This document shows positions 26,186 through 34,462 of a stretch of 64,000 nt of DNA, one piece after another. The DNA comes from Streptomyces sp. NBC_01283. Lineage in GTDB: Bacteria > Actinomycetota > Actinomycetes > Streptomycetales > Streptomycetaceae. Both the position numbers and the translations under genes were made by a program. How positions within the stretch are numbered: the first letter of the stretch is position 1; each line of letters begins with the position of its first letter. The stretch spans positions 5,183,001 to 5,247,000 of the forward strand of contig NZ_CP108430.1 in assembly GCF_041435335.1 (NCBI RefSeq), read 5' to 3'. A model generated the notes under the pieces. It saw only the letters and a list, made by a program, of their open reading frames with translations. It was not told where the DNA came from and ran no database searches.

Positions 26186-26200
26186 CTGACGCTGTGTCAG
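26186..26200. promoter_or_regulatory. Predicted TetR operator CTGACGCTGTGTCAG
   Basis: Second site, centre-to-centre 24 bp from the first. The paired arrangement recurs at several promoters of the set. Confidence 0.75.
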
Positions 26201-26387
26201 GAACAGTGCTGCACGCAAAGCCTGGAGCGGGGTCGCGCCCTTTAGCCGTACCCAGGTGCCCCGGGGGGCTACTCCCCTCCCGGTGGGCGGGGCCGCCGGG
26301 AGGGGGCAGTACCGGCCACCGGAGGCGGGGGTGCCGACCTCTGGGGTGCCCCTGCGAAGGTGTGCGGGGCCCGTGGTGCTTGGCTTG

Positions 26388-27572
26388 TCAGCGGCTGGTG
26401 CTCAGTGTTCTCGCCGTTCTCGCCACCGCCTTCGCGATCTTCTCGGCGTCCAGTGCCATCTCGCGCAGCATCCCGCTGATGGGGTTCGTGAACCCGGTGA
26501 AGTAGAGGCCGGGGGCCGACTTCGAGGTGCGGGCGCCGCGGACGAGCGGGCTGCCCTGCGCGTCGAGTACGCCGAGGCCGCCGATGAGCGGCTCCAGGGC
26601 GCGGCGGTAGCCCGTGGCCGCGATGACCGCCTCGGGGACGATCCGGGTGCCGTCGGCCAGGACGACCTTGCCGTCCTCGAAGGAGTCGACGGCCGCGACC
26701 GGTTCGACCTTGCCCTTGCGCACCGCGTCGATCAGGCCCACGTCCTGGACCGGGATCGCACCCTCCTTGACCCGGGAGTACAGGCCGGTGTCGGGGCGGG
26801 GCAGCCCCTGCGCGGACAGATCGGGGACGCTGACCTTGGCGATCGGGCCCGCGAGCCGGTCCACGAGCGCGACGGGCAGCCTGCGGCACAGGATGCCCGT
26901 GCGCTGCGCGGGCCAGCCCGCCGTGGAGCGGCGCACGATGTGCGGCGCAGTGCGCACCGCGAGGCGGACGCGGGCCGCGCCGCCCGCGACGAGGTCGACG
27001 GCTATCTCGGCGCCGGTGTTGCCGACGCCCACGACCAGGACGTCCTTGCCCTCGTAGGGGCGCGGGTCGCGGTAGGCGCTCGCGTGCACGAGTTCGCCCG
27101 AGTACGTGTCGCGGCCGGGCCAGTCCGGCAGGTGGGGCGTGTGGTTGTACCCGGTGGCGATCACCACCGCGCTGCCCGTCAGCTCGCGTCCGCCGCTGGC
27201 GTGCAGCAGCCAGCCGGTGCCGTCGGCGGAGCGCTCCAGGCGGGACACCTCGACGCCGGTGACGATCTCCAGCTCGTGGAACTCGGCGTACTTCTCCAGG
27301 TAGCGGACCACGTTGTCACGTGACACCCAGCGCCCGAAGGAGCGCGGTATCGCGAGTCCGGGCAGCGCGGAGAGGCGGCGCGTGGTGTGCAGGTGCAGGC
27401 GGTCGTAGTGCGTGCGCCAGGAGGCGCCGACGCGGTCGGACTTCTCCAGCACGACCGCACGGACGCCGCGGGCACGCAGCGCAGCCGCGACGGAGAGCCC
27501 GCCGGGTCCGCCGCCGACGACGTACACAGGGCGGTCTTGCTGTGGCGCTTGTGGGGGAGTGGTGTCGGCCAT
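26388..27572 (-). CDS. FAD/NAD(P)H-dependent monooxygenase (YUCCA/FMO-like)
   Basis: 394 residues from the ATG at 27572. Two dinucleotide motifs are present: FAD-binding VYVVGGGPGGLSVAAALRAR near the N-terminus and NADPH-binding VLVVGVGNTGAEIAVDL after about residue 170. Between them are ATGYNHTPHLPDW and YSGELVHASAYRDP, a variant of the flavin-monooxygenase fingerprint FxGxxxHxxxY. It would insert an oxygen atom into an organic substrate (hydroxylation, Baeyer-Villiger or N/S-oxidation; not distinguishable). It diverges from the DUF35 gene; the operators of that region lie on the DUF35 side. Confidence 0.88.
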   Translation of the reverse strand: MADTTPPQAPQQDRPVYVVGGGPGGLSVAAALRARGVRAVVLEKSDRVGASWRTHYDRLHLHTTRRLSALPGLAIPRSFGRWVSRDNVVRYLEKYAEFHELEIVTGVEVSRLERSADGTGWLLHASGGRELTGSAVVIATGYNHTPHLPDWPGRDTYSGELVHASAYRDPRPYEGKDVLVVGVGNTGAEIAVDLVAGGAARVRLAVRTAPHIVRRSTAGWPAQRTGILCRRLPVALVDRLAGPIAKVSVPDLSAQGLPRPDTGLYSRVKEGAIPVQDVGLIDAVRKGKVEPVAAVDSFEDGKVVLADGTRIVPEAVIAATGYRRALEPLIGGLGVLDAQGSPLVRGARTSKSAPGLYFTGFTNPISGMLREMALDAEKIAKAVARTARTLSTSR

Positions 27573-27818
27573 GAACCTGAGAGTAATCACGTGGTCACTT
27601 GATGGGGGACGGTCAAGCCCCAAACCGGTTGCGAATTGATCACGGGTATGCGCGACGCACCCTCTGTCCGTGGGTTTCGTGCCACGTCGGTGGGTGTGTG
27701 TGCCGTACGCCCTCATGCGTATGTCTCTCGCGCACGATTCTTGGGTGCGCCTCTTGCGTGCACGCCTCTCGCGTCCCCCGCGCACTGCCTCTTGCGTACG
27801 TGTCGGGCGTGCGCTGAA

Positions 27819-27833
27819 CTGACGTACCGTCAG
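27819..27833. promoter_or_regulatory. Predicted TetR operator CTGACGTACCGTCAG
   Basis: Perfect five-base arms, upstream of the DUF35 gene. The rest of the 328-bp divergent region (27573-27900) shows no gene. Confidence 0.75.
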
Positions 27834-27841
27834 GAGTTTGA

Positions 27842-27856
27842 GTGACGTGCTGTCAG
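27842..27856. promoter_or_regulatory. Predicted TetR operator GTGACGTGCTGTCAG
   Basis: One mismatch (first base). Centre-to-centre 23 bp from the preceding site, 44 bp before the DUF35 GTG start. Confidence 0.7.
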
Positions 27857-27900
27857 TGTCCTTTGCGAGGCTGGGAGTTCAAGGCGATGGGACTGTTTCT

Positions 27901-28374
27901 GTGAGCACCAAGGCCTCGGCCACGCCCCCGACCGCATCCTCGGCCGCACCTCTGGCCCCGCGTTTCGACCTCCCCGAGCCGGACGCCTTCACCCGCCCCT
28001 ACTGGGACGCGGCGGCCGAGGGAAACCTCCTGATCCGCCGCTGCGGCGGGTGCGGCAAGGCGCACCACTACCCGCGCGAGTTCTGCCCCTACTGCTGGAG
28101 CGAGGACGTCACCTGGGAGCGGGCGAGCGGCCACGCCACGCTCTACACCTGGTCCGTGGTGCACCGGAACGACCTGCCGCCGTTTGGCTCCCGCGTCCCG
28201 TACGTCGCCGCGGTCGTCGACCTCGCCGAAGGTCCGCGCATGATGACGGAGATCGTCGACCGTGAGGAGAGCGAGCACGAACTCCGGATCGGGATGGCGC
28301 TGGAGGTCGCGTTCCGCGAGGAGGGGGAGGACAAGGGGGGTGTGGTGGTGCCGGTGTTCCGGCGGGTGCGGTGA
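27901..28374 (+). CDS. DUF35 OB-fold protein with zinc ribbon
   Basis: 157 residues from the GTG at 27901. A rubredoxin-like zinc ribbon CGGCGKAHHYPREFCPYC (about residues 46-63) is followed by an OB-fold (GHATLYTWSVVHRNDLPPFG, VAAVVDLAEGPRMMTEIVD). Such proteins bind acyl-CoA and partner thiolase-like aldolases or MaoC hydratases (for example ChsH2 with Ltp2 in steroid side-chain cleavage). The likely partner here is the thiolase-like protein at 30284-31489; no MaoC gene is visible. Two operators lie just upstream. Confidence 0.9.
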   Translation: MSTKASATPPTASSAAPLAPRFDLPEPDAFTRPYWDAAAEGNLLIRRCGGCGKAHHYPREFCPYCWSEDVTWERASGHATLYTWSVVHRNDLPPFGSRVPYVAAVVDLAEGPRMMTEIVDREESEHELRIGMALEVAFREEGEDKGGVVVPVFRRVR

Positions 28375-28378
28375 GGGC

Positions 28379-28443
28379 GCCGCCCTACTGCCCTACTGCC
28401 CTGCGGCCTGCGGCCTGCGGCCTGTCGCTCTACTGCCCTGCAC
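28379..28443. repeat. Short tandem repeats between DUF35 and acetyltransferase genes
   Basis: Consecutive CCCTACTG and CCTGCGG units in an otherwise empty ~135-bp intergenic stretch. Slippage-type sequence with no obvious function. Confidence 0.6.
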
Positions 28444-28510
28444 CCCGCCCCTCTCCGCCCCGCCCCGTAATTCGCTTCTGTTGAAGGTGTGGTGCGGGGG
28501 AGCATGGCCC

Positions 28511-29419
28511 ATGGCTTCCTCTCCGCCCTCCTCTCCGTACCCTCGCTGGCAGTTGACCTCCGACCTCGACGAGTTCCTCTCCCGCGCGGGTGCCTTCCTG
28601 CGCTCGGCGCCCGCCCCGCACACCGCGCTGCTCAGCGTCACCGACATGCTGCGGACGCGAGGGCTCCATGTGTACGGGGAGAGCGACCCCCTCTTCGGGA
28701 TCCGCACCGGCGGTGACGGAGCGCGGGGGCCACGGGAGGCTTCCGTGAGCGGTGCGTTCCTGTGGACCCCGCCGCACTTCCTAGCCCTGAGTCCGCTCGC
28801 GGACGAGGCCGCCGCCGACGAGCTCGCCGAGGTTCTCGCCGACGCGGGTCTGGAACCTGCCGGGGTCGGGGCCGAGAGCGCCACGGCAGCAGCGTTCTCT
28901 GCGGCCTGGGAGCGGCGGACGAAAGCCGACGCCGCCGTCAGCTTCCCCCAGCGGCTGTACCGCCTCGGCACCCTCACCCCGCCCGATCCCTCCCCGGAGG
29001 GCAGCGCGCGCGTCGCCACCGACGCCGACCGGGCGCTGCTCGCGCGCTGGCACGGCGAGTTCCACGAGGCCATCGGGGAGAAGGCCGGGATGGACGCCGG
29101 CGAGTGGGCCGACGCCCGCATCTCCTACGGAGGCGTCACCCTCTGGGAGGCTCCCGACGGCACCCCCGTCGCCATGGCGGGCAACACCCGCCAGGTCGCG
29201 GGCCAGGTCCGGGTCGCCCCCGTCTACACCCCGGCCCACCTGCGCGGGCGGGGCTACGCGGGCGCGGTCACCACGGCGGTGAGCCGTGCCGCGCTTGCGG
29301 CGGGCGCGGCCGAGGTGCTGCTCTTCACGGACGTCGGCAACCCCACGAGCAACGAGCTGTATCAGCGGCTGGGGTTCCGCCCGGTGCGGGACTTCACGCA
29401 GTACAGCTTCACGCGCTGA
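28511..29419 (+). CDS. GNAT-family acetyltransferase
   Basis: 302 residues from the ATG at 28511, about 9 nt after a GGGGGAG ribosome site. The C-terminal half is a GNAT domain with the acetyl-CoA loop VYTPAHLRGRGYAGAVTTAV (motif RGRGYA) and the closing strand LFTDVGNPTSNELYQRLGFRPV. The N-terminal ~150 residues resemble a second, degenerate GNAT-like fold. Substrate unknown. There is no operator upstream and no sign of catabolic function. Confidence 0.88.
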   Translation: MASSPPSSPYPRWQLTSDLDEFLSRAGAFLRSAPAPHTALLSVTDMLRTRGLHVYGESDPLFGIRTGGDGARGPREASVSGAFLWTPPHFLALSPLADEAAADELAEVLADAGLEPAGVGAESATAAAFSAAWERRTKADAAVSFPQRLYRLGTLTPPDPSPEGSARVATDADRALLARWHGEFHEAIGEKAGMDAGEWADARISYGGVTLWEAPDGTPVAMAGNTRQVAGQVRVAPVYTPAHLRGRGYAGAVTTAVSRAALAAGAAEVLLFTDVGNPTSNELYQRLGFRPVRDFTQYSFTR

Positions 29420-29488
29420 CCTGCGCGGCTCGCAGTCCGGTGGCCCGTACCCGGCGGGTGGCCCGTACCCGGCCGGTGACGCGGGTCC

Positions 29489-30175
29489 TCACGGCCACAG
29501 CAGCTCCTTGGCCCAGCCGCCGTCCGTCCCCCGCACGTACCGCAGCCGCACGTGCCTGCGCCGCGCCTCGCCCTGGAAGAACTCGACCTCCGCCGGTTCG
29601 AGCACGTACAGGGTCCAGCTCGGCGCCGGGGCGTCCGGGTCCGCCTGCGCGTGCTCCCAGGCCGCCTGGCTCGCGGCCACCAGGTCCCCGTACGACGGCA
29701 GCACCTCGCTCTGCCTGCCGACCAGCGCCGACGCCAGTGCCCCGGGCGAACGGCGGGCGAGATCGGCGCGGCTCTCGGTGGCGCTCGCCGTCGTGACCCG
29801 GCCCCGCACCCGGACCTGGCGGCCCTGCACGGGCCAGTAGAAACCGAGCGCGGCCTCCGGGTTCCCCGCGAGCTGGCGACCCTTCGCGCTGCCGGAGTGC
29901 GAACCGAAGTGCCAGCCGGCCTCGTCCGCGTCGTGGAGCATCAGCGTGCGCAGGTCCGGTCGGCCCGCCTCGTCGACCGTCGCCAGGCTCATGGTGTGCG
30001 GCTCCACCTGACCCGCCTCGGCGACGTCCACGAACCACTGCCAGAAGAGGGCCAGCGGGGCGTCGGGGGCGCCCTCCAGGTCGAACGGGGGCAGCTCGGT
30101 GTCCCAGACACGGAGGGAACGGAGGAGGGCACGGCCGTGGGCGGTGTCATCGGGCCGGGTGTCGGAGTCGTCCAT
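29489..30175 (-). CDS. Pyridoxamine 5'-phosphate oxidase family FMN protein
   Basis: 228 residues. It has the PNPOx split-barrel: MSLATVDEAGRPDLRTLMLHD, WHFGSHSGSAKGRQLAGNP and ALGFYWPVQGRQVRVRGRV, plus the dimerisation C-terminus VEFFQGEARRRHVRLRYVR. Full-length PdxH oxidises pyridoxine/pyridoxamine phosphate to PLP. The same architecture is shared by PhzG-like oxidases, so the assignment to vitamin B6 metabolism is probable, not certain. It stands alone between the acetyltransferase and the thiolase-like gene. Confidence 0.87.
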   Translation of the reverse strand: MDDSDTRPDDTAHGRALLRSLRVWDTELPPFDLEGAPDAPLALFWQWFVDVAEAGQVEPHTMSLATVDEAGRPDLRTLMLHDADEAGWHFGSHSGSAKGRQLAGNPEAALGFYWPVQGRQVRVRGRVTTASATESRADLARRSPGALASALVGRQSEVLPSYGDLVAASQAAWEHAQADPDAPAPSWTLYVLEPAEVEFFQGEARRRHVRLRYVRGTDGGWAKELLWP

Positions 30176-30228
30176 CCACCGAATCTACGCGAGCCCCCAC
30201 CCCCACGACCTCAGGCAGAGGGCCCCCT

Positions 30229-30296
30229 CGCCCCCGCCCCCTTGCCCCCGCCCCCTTGCCCCCGCCCCCTCGCCCCCGCCCCCTCACCCCCGCCCC
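30229..30296. repeat. 14-bp C-rich tandem repeat overlapping a stop codon
   Basis: About 4.5 copies of CGCCCCCTYGCCCC. In one copy the variant CTCA supplies, on the minus strand, the TGA stop (30284-30286) of the thiolase-like gene. Other copies carry CTCG or CTTG and would be read through. Confidence 0.8.
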
Positions 30297-31489
30297 AGCA
30301 CCACCGTCCCCGACGAGCAGAACCACCCGCCCGTCCCCGATGCCACCGCCACCTCCGGCAGCCTTCCTCCCGCCTTCCGTACCTGGCGGCCATCGCCTGC
30401 CTCGCCCCGCAGTTGCCGTACCGCTTCCACCAGCAGGAACAGGCCCCGCATGCCGGGGTGTTGGGCCGACAGGCCGCCGCCGTCCGTGTTGGTCGGGAGT
30501 TCGCCGTCCCGCAGCAGGCGGCCCTTCTCCACGAACGCGCCGCCCTCGCCCTTCGCGCAGAAACCCAGGTCCTCCAGCGTCACCAGGGTCATGTAGGTGA
30601 AGGCGTCGTAGATCTCGGCGACGTCCACGTCCTGTGGACGCACCCCGGCCCGTTCGAACGCGAGGCGGCCGCTCACCGCCGCCGGGGAGACCGTGAAGTC
30701 CTCCCACTCCGACATCGTCGTGTGCGAGACGTGCTCGCCGGTGCCGAGCACCCAGACGGGGGTGGAGGCGCAGTCGGCCACGTACTCCTCCGCCGCCAGG
30801 AGCACCGCGCAGCCGCCGTCGGAACGTATGCAGCAGTGCAGCTTGGTGAACGGGTCCGCGATCATCGGGCCGTCGAGGACCTCGTCGACCGTGATCGGGT
30901 CGCGGTACATCGCGTCCGGGTTGGTCGCGGCGTTCGCCCGTGCCTGGACCGCCACGGAGGCGAGCTGTTCGAGCGTCGTGCCGTACTCGTGCATGTGGCG
31001 GCGCGCGGCCATCGCGTACTTGGAGATCAGGGAGTGGCCGTAGGGGACCTCGAACTGGAGGGGGCCGCGCGCGCCGAAGGAGAGGTTCGACGTGCGCCGT
31101 CTCGCCTTGATGTCCGCACGGGCCGTCGATCCGTAGACGAGGAGGACGGCGTTGGCGCGGCCCGCCGCGATCGCGTCCGCCGCGTGCGCCGCCATGACCT
31201 CCCAGGTGGAGCCGCCGACGGAGGTGGAGTCGACCCAGCGCGGCTTCAGGCCGAGGTATTCGGCGACCTCGACCGGGGCGAGCGTGCCCAGGCCCGCCGA
31301 CGCGACGCCGTCGATGACCTCGCGGCCCAGGCCCGAGTCGGCCAGGGCGCGGCGGGCCGCCTGGGCGTGCAGGGCGTAGGGCGTGGCCTCGTCCACGCGC
31401 CCGCAGTCGGAGAGGGATATGCCGACGACGGCCACCTTGCGCGGGCGGGCCACCGTCTCACCAGGGTTGGAGGAATGGGTAGTTGGCAT
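30284..31489 (-). CDS. Thiolase-like / lipid-transfer protein (SCP-X thiolase family)
   Basis: 401 residues of thiolase fold: VAVVGISLSDCGR, ATPYALHAQAARRALADSGL, TSVGGSTWEVMAAHAADAI, FTKLHCCIRSDGGCAVLLA, DVAEIYDAFTYMTLVTLEDLGFC and LSAQHPGMRGLFLL. At the thiolase nucleophile position it has GGST rather than Cys, as in aldolase-type relatives (Ltp proteins) that cleave beta-hydroxyacyl-CoAs with a DUF35 partner. A retro-aldol or thiolytic chain-shortening role is therefore inferred. The last residues are encoded by the 14-bp repeat. An operator lies only 5 bp before the start. Confidence 0.9.
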   Translation of the reverse strand: MPTTHSSNPGETVARPRKVAVVGISLSDCGRVDEATPYALHAQAARRALADSGLGREVIDGVASAGLGTLAPVEVAEYLGLKPRWVDSTSVGGSTWEVMAAHAADAIAAGRANAVLLVYGSTARADIKARRRTSNLSFGARGPLQFEVPYGHSLISKYAMAARRHMHEYGTTLEQLASVAVQARANAATNPDAMYRDPITVDEVLDGPMIADPFTKLHCCIRSDGGCAVLLAAEEYVADCASTPVWVLGTGEHVSHTTMSEWEDFTVSPAAVSGRLAFERAGVRPQDVDVAEIYDAFTYMTLVTLEDLGFCAKGEGGAFVEKGRLLRDGELPTNTDGGGLSAQHPGMRGLFLLVEAVRQLRGEAGDGRQVRKAGGRLPEVAVASGTGGWFCSSGTVVLGRG

Positions 31490-31493
31490 GAAT

Positions 31494-31508
31494 CTGACGG
31501 TACATCAG
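31494..31508. promoter_or_regulatory. Predicted TetR operator CTGACGGTACATCAG
   Basis: It lies immediately before the start of the minus-strand thiolase-like gene and is flanked by AT on both sides (AATCTGAC...CAGATA). Confidence 0.75.
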
Positions 31509-31577
31509 ATATAGCGGCTCCCGGCAGGGTGTTACGTGGCGTCGCGGGCCTGTGCATCTCGCGGGTGCCGTCTTAGC

Positions 31578-31592
31578 ATGACGGCCCGTCAG
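31578..31592. promoter_or_regulatory. Predicted TetR operator ATGACGGCCCGTCAG
   Basis: One outer mismatch. It lies 69 bp before the acyl-CoA dehydrogenase start on the plus side of the divergent region. Confidence 0.72.
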
Positions 31593-31661
31593 ATCCGGGT
31601 CGCCCCGCCCTCGTGCACGACGCCGAGGAACCAGGCCGCGACCCGGGGGAGGAGCCCGCCG

Positions 31662-32864
31662 ATGGACGCCGCCTTCACCGCGGAGCAGGAAGAAATCCGC
31701 CGCACCCTTCGTGAGCTCGTCACCAAACGCTGCGGGCCGGACGAGGTGAAGGCCGCGGTCCGCACCCCCGCCGGACACGACTCCGCCCTCTGGTCCGCGC
31801 TCGCCGAACAGCTCGGCCTGCCCGGCATCGCCGTCCCCGAGGCGTACGGGGGAGTGGGGTGCGGCTCGGCGGAGCTCGCCCTCGGCAGCGAGGAGCTCGG
31901 CCGCGCCCTCGCCCCCTCACCCCTCTTCGCCACCGCCGCGCTCGTCGCCCCGCTCCTCCAGCGCCTGGGCACCGACGGGCAGCGGTCGGAGCTGCTGCCC
32001 CGCATCGCGACGGGCGGTCTCACCGCGGCGCTCGCCGTGCCCGGCACCGGGCTCGCCACCGCGCTCGGCCTGGTCGGCGACAACCTCGGCGACTGGTCCG
32101 GCGGAGGCCGTGCGGGCGGCGTGCAGGCCAAGCTCGCGGACGGCGTCTGGCGGCTCTACGGCCAGGCCGAGCAGGTCCTCGACGGGCACAGCGCGGGGCT
32201 GCTCCTGGTGGCCGCGCACACCGGGGGCTTCGCCCGTTCCCGTACGCTCCTCTATCTCGTACGCGAGGGGGCCGCCGGACTCGTGCGGGCCCGGCAGACA
32301 TCCCTCGACGAGACCCGCCCGCAGGCCCGGGTCGAACTGCGCGACGTGGAAGCCGAGTTGCTCGGCACCGCCGACGACGCGGACGTGCCGGGCGCGCTCG
32401 CCGCCGTCGGTGACGTCGCCGCGACCGTGCTCGCCGCGGAGGCCGTGGGCGCGGCGGACCGGGCCCTTGAGCGGACCGTCGAATACGTCAAGCAGCGCGA
32501 GCAGTTCGGGCGGCCGATCGGCTCCTTCCAGGCGGTCAAGCACCGCCTCGCGGACGTGTACGTACAGGTGCAGGCCGCGCGGTCGGCGGCGTACTACGCG
32601 GCGTGGGCGACCGGGGACGGCTCCGAGCAGGTGGGAGGGCTCGCGCTCGCGCAGTCCCTCGACGCGCTGCGGACCGCCGCGTCGGAGGCCGTGCAGCTGC
32701 ACGGCGGCATCGGGTTCACCTGGGAGCACGAGGCGCATCTGTACTTCAAGCGGGCGTCGAGCGACGAACTCCTGTTCGGCCCCGGGCACCTACTGCGGGC
32801 CCGCGCGGCGGAACGCGCCGACCTGTTCACGCCCGCACAGCCGACGGCGACGGTGGCCGTCTGA
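31662..32864 (+). CDS. Acyl-CoA dehydrogenase family protein
   Basis: 400 residues from the ATG at 31662, with GGAGGAG eight bases upstream. The N-terminal helical domain (DAAFTAEQEEIRRTLRELV, GLPGIAVPEAYGGVG) and C-terminal domain (KQREQFGRPIGSFQAVKHRLADV, VQLHGGIGFTWEHEAHLYFKRA) are clear. The central beta domain is divergent: it lacks the usual WCQGxSEPxAGSD motif (here ALAVPGTGLATALG). This resembles the non-canonical partner subunits of heteromeric dehydrogenases, so it may need another subunit for activity. It is translationally coupled to the next gene. Confidence 0.9.
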   Translation: MDAAFTAEQEEIRRTLRELVTKRCGPDEVKAAVRTPAGHDSALWSALAEQLGLPGIAVPEAYGGVGCGSAELALGSEELGRALAPSPLFATAALVAPLLQRLGTDGQRSELLPRIATGGLTAALAVPGTGLATALGLVGDNLGDWSGGGRAGGVQAKLADGVWRLYGQAEQVLDGHSAGLLLVAAHTGGFARSRTLLYLVREGAAGLVRARQTSLDETRPQARVELRDVEAELLGTADDADVPGALAAVGDVAATVLAAEAVGAADRALERTVEYVKQREQFGRPIGSFQAVKHRLADVYVQVQAARSAAYYAAWATGDGSEQVGGLALAQSLDALRTAASEAVQLHGGIGFTWEHEAHLYFKRASSDELLFGPGHLLRARAAERADLFTPAQPTATVAV

Positions 32865-33340
32865 TGGCCCCCGGTGTGCGCCTGATGCAGAAGGTGTCGT
32901 CCACCCGGACCTTCGCGAAGATCGCCCCGCACTTCATCCCCGCGATGGACCGCACGGTGCACCGCCTCACGCGCGGCAAGGTGCTGCTCAGCGCGAAGAT
33001 GCTGCCGGGGGTGATCCTGACCGTGCGCGGCGCCAAGAGCGGGCTTCCCCGGCGCACTCCCTTGGCCTGCATGCCGGAGGACGCGGGGAGTTGGATTCTG
33101 ATCGGCTCCAATTTCGGCCGCCCGGGGCATCCCGCCTGGACCGGCAACCTCATCGCCCATCCGGATGCCGACGTGAGCTGGCGGGGTGCGGACATCCCGG
33201 TCAGGGCACGGCTGTTGGCGGGGGAGGAACGGAAGGCGGCTTGGGAGGCGGTGCTGAAGTTCTGGCCGCCGTACGCGACGTACCAGTCCCGCGTGGACCG
33301 GGAGATCCGGCTGTTCCGCCTGGAGCGGCGCACGGAGTAG
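32864..33340 (+). CDS. Nitroreductase/quinone-reductase family protein (deazaflavin, DDN-like)
   Basis: 158 residues, with the ATG overlapping the previous stop (TGATG). It has the DDN-type split beta-barrel: VLLSAKMLPGVILTVRGAKSG, PRRTPLACMPEDAGSWILIG, SNFGRPGHPAWTGNLIAHPD and FWPPYATYQSR. Relatives use reduced F420 to reduce quinones or nitro compounds. It is one of three probable F420-linked enzymes in the window (with the two LLM proteins). It may reduce a pathway enone or protect against quinone intermediates. Confidence 0.88.
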   Translation: MAPGVRLMQKVSSTRTFAKIAPHFIPAMDRTVHRLTRGKVLLSAKMLPGVILTVRGAKSGLPRRTPLACMPEDAGSWILIGSNFGRPGHPAWTGNLIAHPDADVSWRGADIPVRARLLAGEERKAAWEAVLKFWPPYATYQSRVDREIRLFRLERRTE

Positions 33341-33488
33341 ACGCACGGAGCAGCCGGGCGAACCGGTCGCCGTGACGGGCCTGTCCGGGTAGCACAGCGG
33401 CGGATCACCGTCCATCAGTGATCCGCCGCTGCGGTGACAGGACTTGAGGAGCGTCAGAAGAGACGTACCGGATGACGTACTGGATGCC

Positions 33489-34136
33489 CTACTTCGTCGG
33501 CTTCTTGCCTGTTACGCCCAGATGCACCAACAGTGCGAGGTTCGGCTTCAGTTCGGTCTGCTTGACGCCCCAGGTCTGGAAGCCCCGCTGGTGCGAGGCG
33601 ACCGCGGCGAGCATCGCCACGAGGGAGCCCGCCATCGCCGCGGGGTTGACGTCCTTGTCGACCTTCCCCTTGGACTGGAGCTCCTTGACCGTGTCCGTAA
33701 GGGAGTTGTTGACCGAGTTCAGGATCTTCATGCGGAGCTTGTAGAAGCGCTTGTCGCCCTCCGCGGCGCCCAGATCGACGACCCGGAGGATCGCGTCGTT
33801 CTTGCGCCAGAAGTCGAGGAAGCCGTCGACCAGCTCCTGTGCGGTCTGCCACCCCGCCTTGCCGACCCATGAACGGCCGTCGAGGAGCTGGGTCAACTCG
33901 GCTCCCTCGGCCGCCATTTGCTCGGCGATCTCGAGGACGGCGCCCTCGACGTCGGGGAAGTACTGATAGAAGGTCGCGGGTGAAGTCCCCGCCTTCCGGG
34001 CGACGTCGATGACTTTGACGTCCCGGTAGGGCGAGGAGCTGAGCATCTCGCTGAGGCAGTCGAGCAGCTTCTGACGCGTCGCCTGACCGCGCCGACCGGC
34101 CACGCGGCCGTCGACGGTACGTACCTGTCCTGTCAT
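33489..34136 (-). CDS. TetR-family regulator, candidate master regulator of the CTGACG regulon
   Basis: 215 residues. The N-terminal helix-turn-helix domain spans about residues 16-65 (RGQATRQKLLDCLSEMLSSS, DVKVIDVARKAGTSPATFYQYF). The C-terminal ligand domain is helical (FLDFWRKNDAILRVVDLGAAEGDKRFYKLRM). It is the only TetR gene in the window and lies among the catabolic genes. A CTGACGG/GACAG palindrome covers its own start codon (34130-34144), which suggests autorepression. If the true start lies slightly downstream, the operator would be in the leader. The likely inducer is an acyl-CoA intermediate, as for KstR-type regulators (inference). Confidence 0.9.
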   Translation of the reverse strand: MTGQVRTVDGRVAGRRGQATRQKLLDCLSEMLSSSPYRDVKVIDVARKAGTSPATFYQYFPDVEGAVLEIAEQMAAEGAELTQLLDGRSWVGKAGWQTAQELVDGFLDFWRKNDAILRVVDLGAAEGDKRFYKLRMKILNSVNNSLTDTVKELQSKGKVDKDVNPAAMAGSLVAMLAAVASHQRGFQTWGVKQTELKPNLALLVHLGVTGKKPTK

Positions 34137-34144
34137 GCCGTCAG
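34130..34144. promoter_or_regulatory. Predicted autoregulatory operator over the TetR start codon
   Basis: Read on the minus strand: CTGACGGCATGACAG. The seven-base left arm is perfect; the right arm has one mismatch. The ATG lies inside the palindrome. Confidence 0.6.
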
Positions 34145-34450
34145 CTTACCGAGGGGTGATCGGAGCGCGATTCGGCCGAGTGCAAATGGGGTTGTGGGCC
34201 GTATTCCTCTCGTATCCGCGTCCTGTCCGCGCGCCGCTCGGGAGCCGATATTGAATAGGTCACACGTTCGAATCAACTTTCGCTCACATATCTCCTTCTC
34301 CTTGCGTCTCCTTTGTCCCACAACACCCCGATCCCGCCCCGGGTTCGCAACCGCCGCCCCGGACAGGAAGAATCAGGGTGCGTGCCGCCGTAGCGGCTCG
34401 GTGGTGAGACGCTGCACGGGGCCGCTCATACGGCGCCCGCGTACGGGGAG
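34145..34450. other. 306-bp divergent region between TetR and afsK
   Basis: No gene is supported. It is relatively A/T-rich for this genome between 34240 and 34330 (gatattgaataggtcacac, and a pyrimidine-rich tract ctccttctccttgcgtctcc) and should contain the afsK promoter. I cannot place -35/-10 boxes reliably. Confidence 0.45.
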
Positions 34451-34462
34451 GTGGCAGGGCAA

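Noticed and set aside
30229..30296. Tandem repeats considered as a CRISPR array (also 17271-17352 and 48201-48307)
   Set aside because: Units are directly abutting without unique spacers and no cas genes are present; these are microsatellite or tandem repeats.
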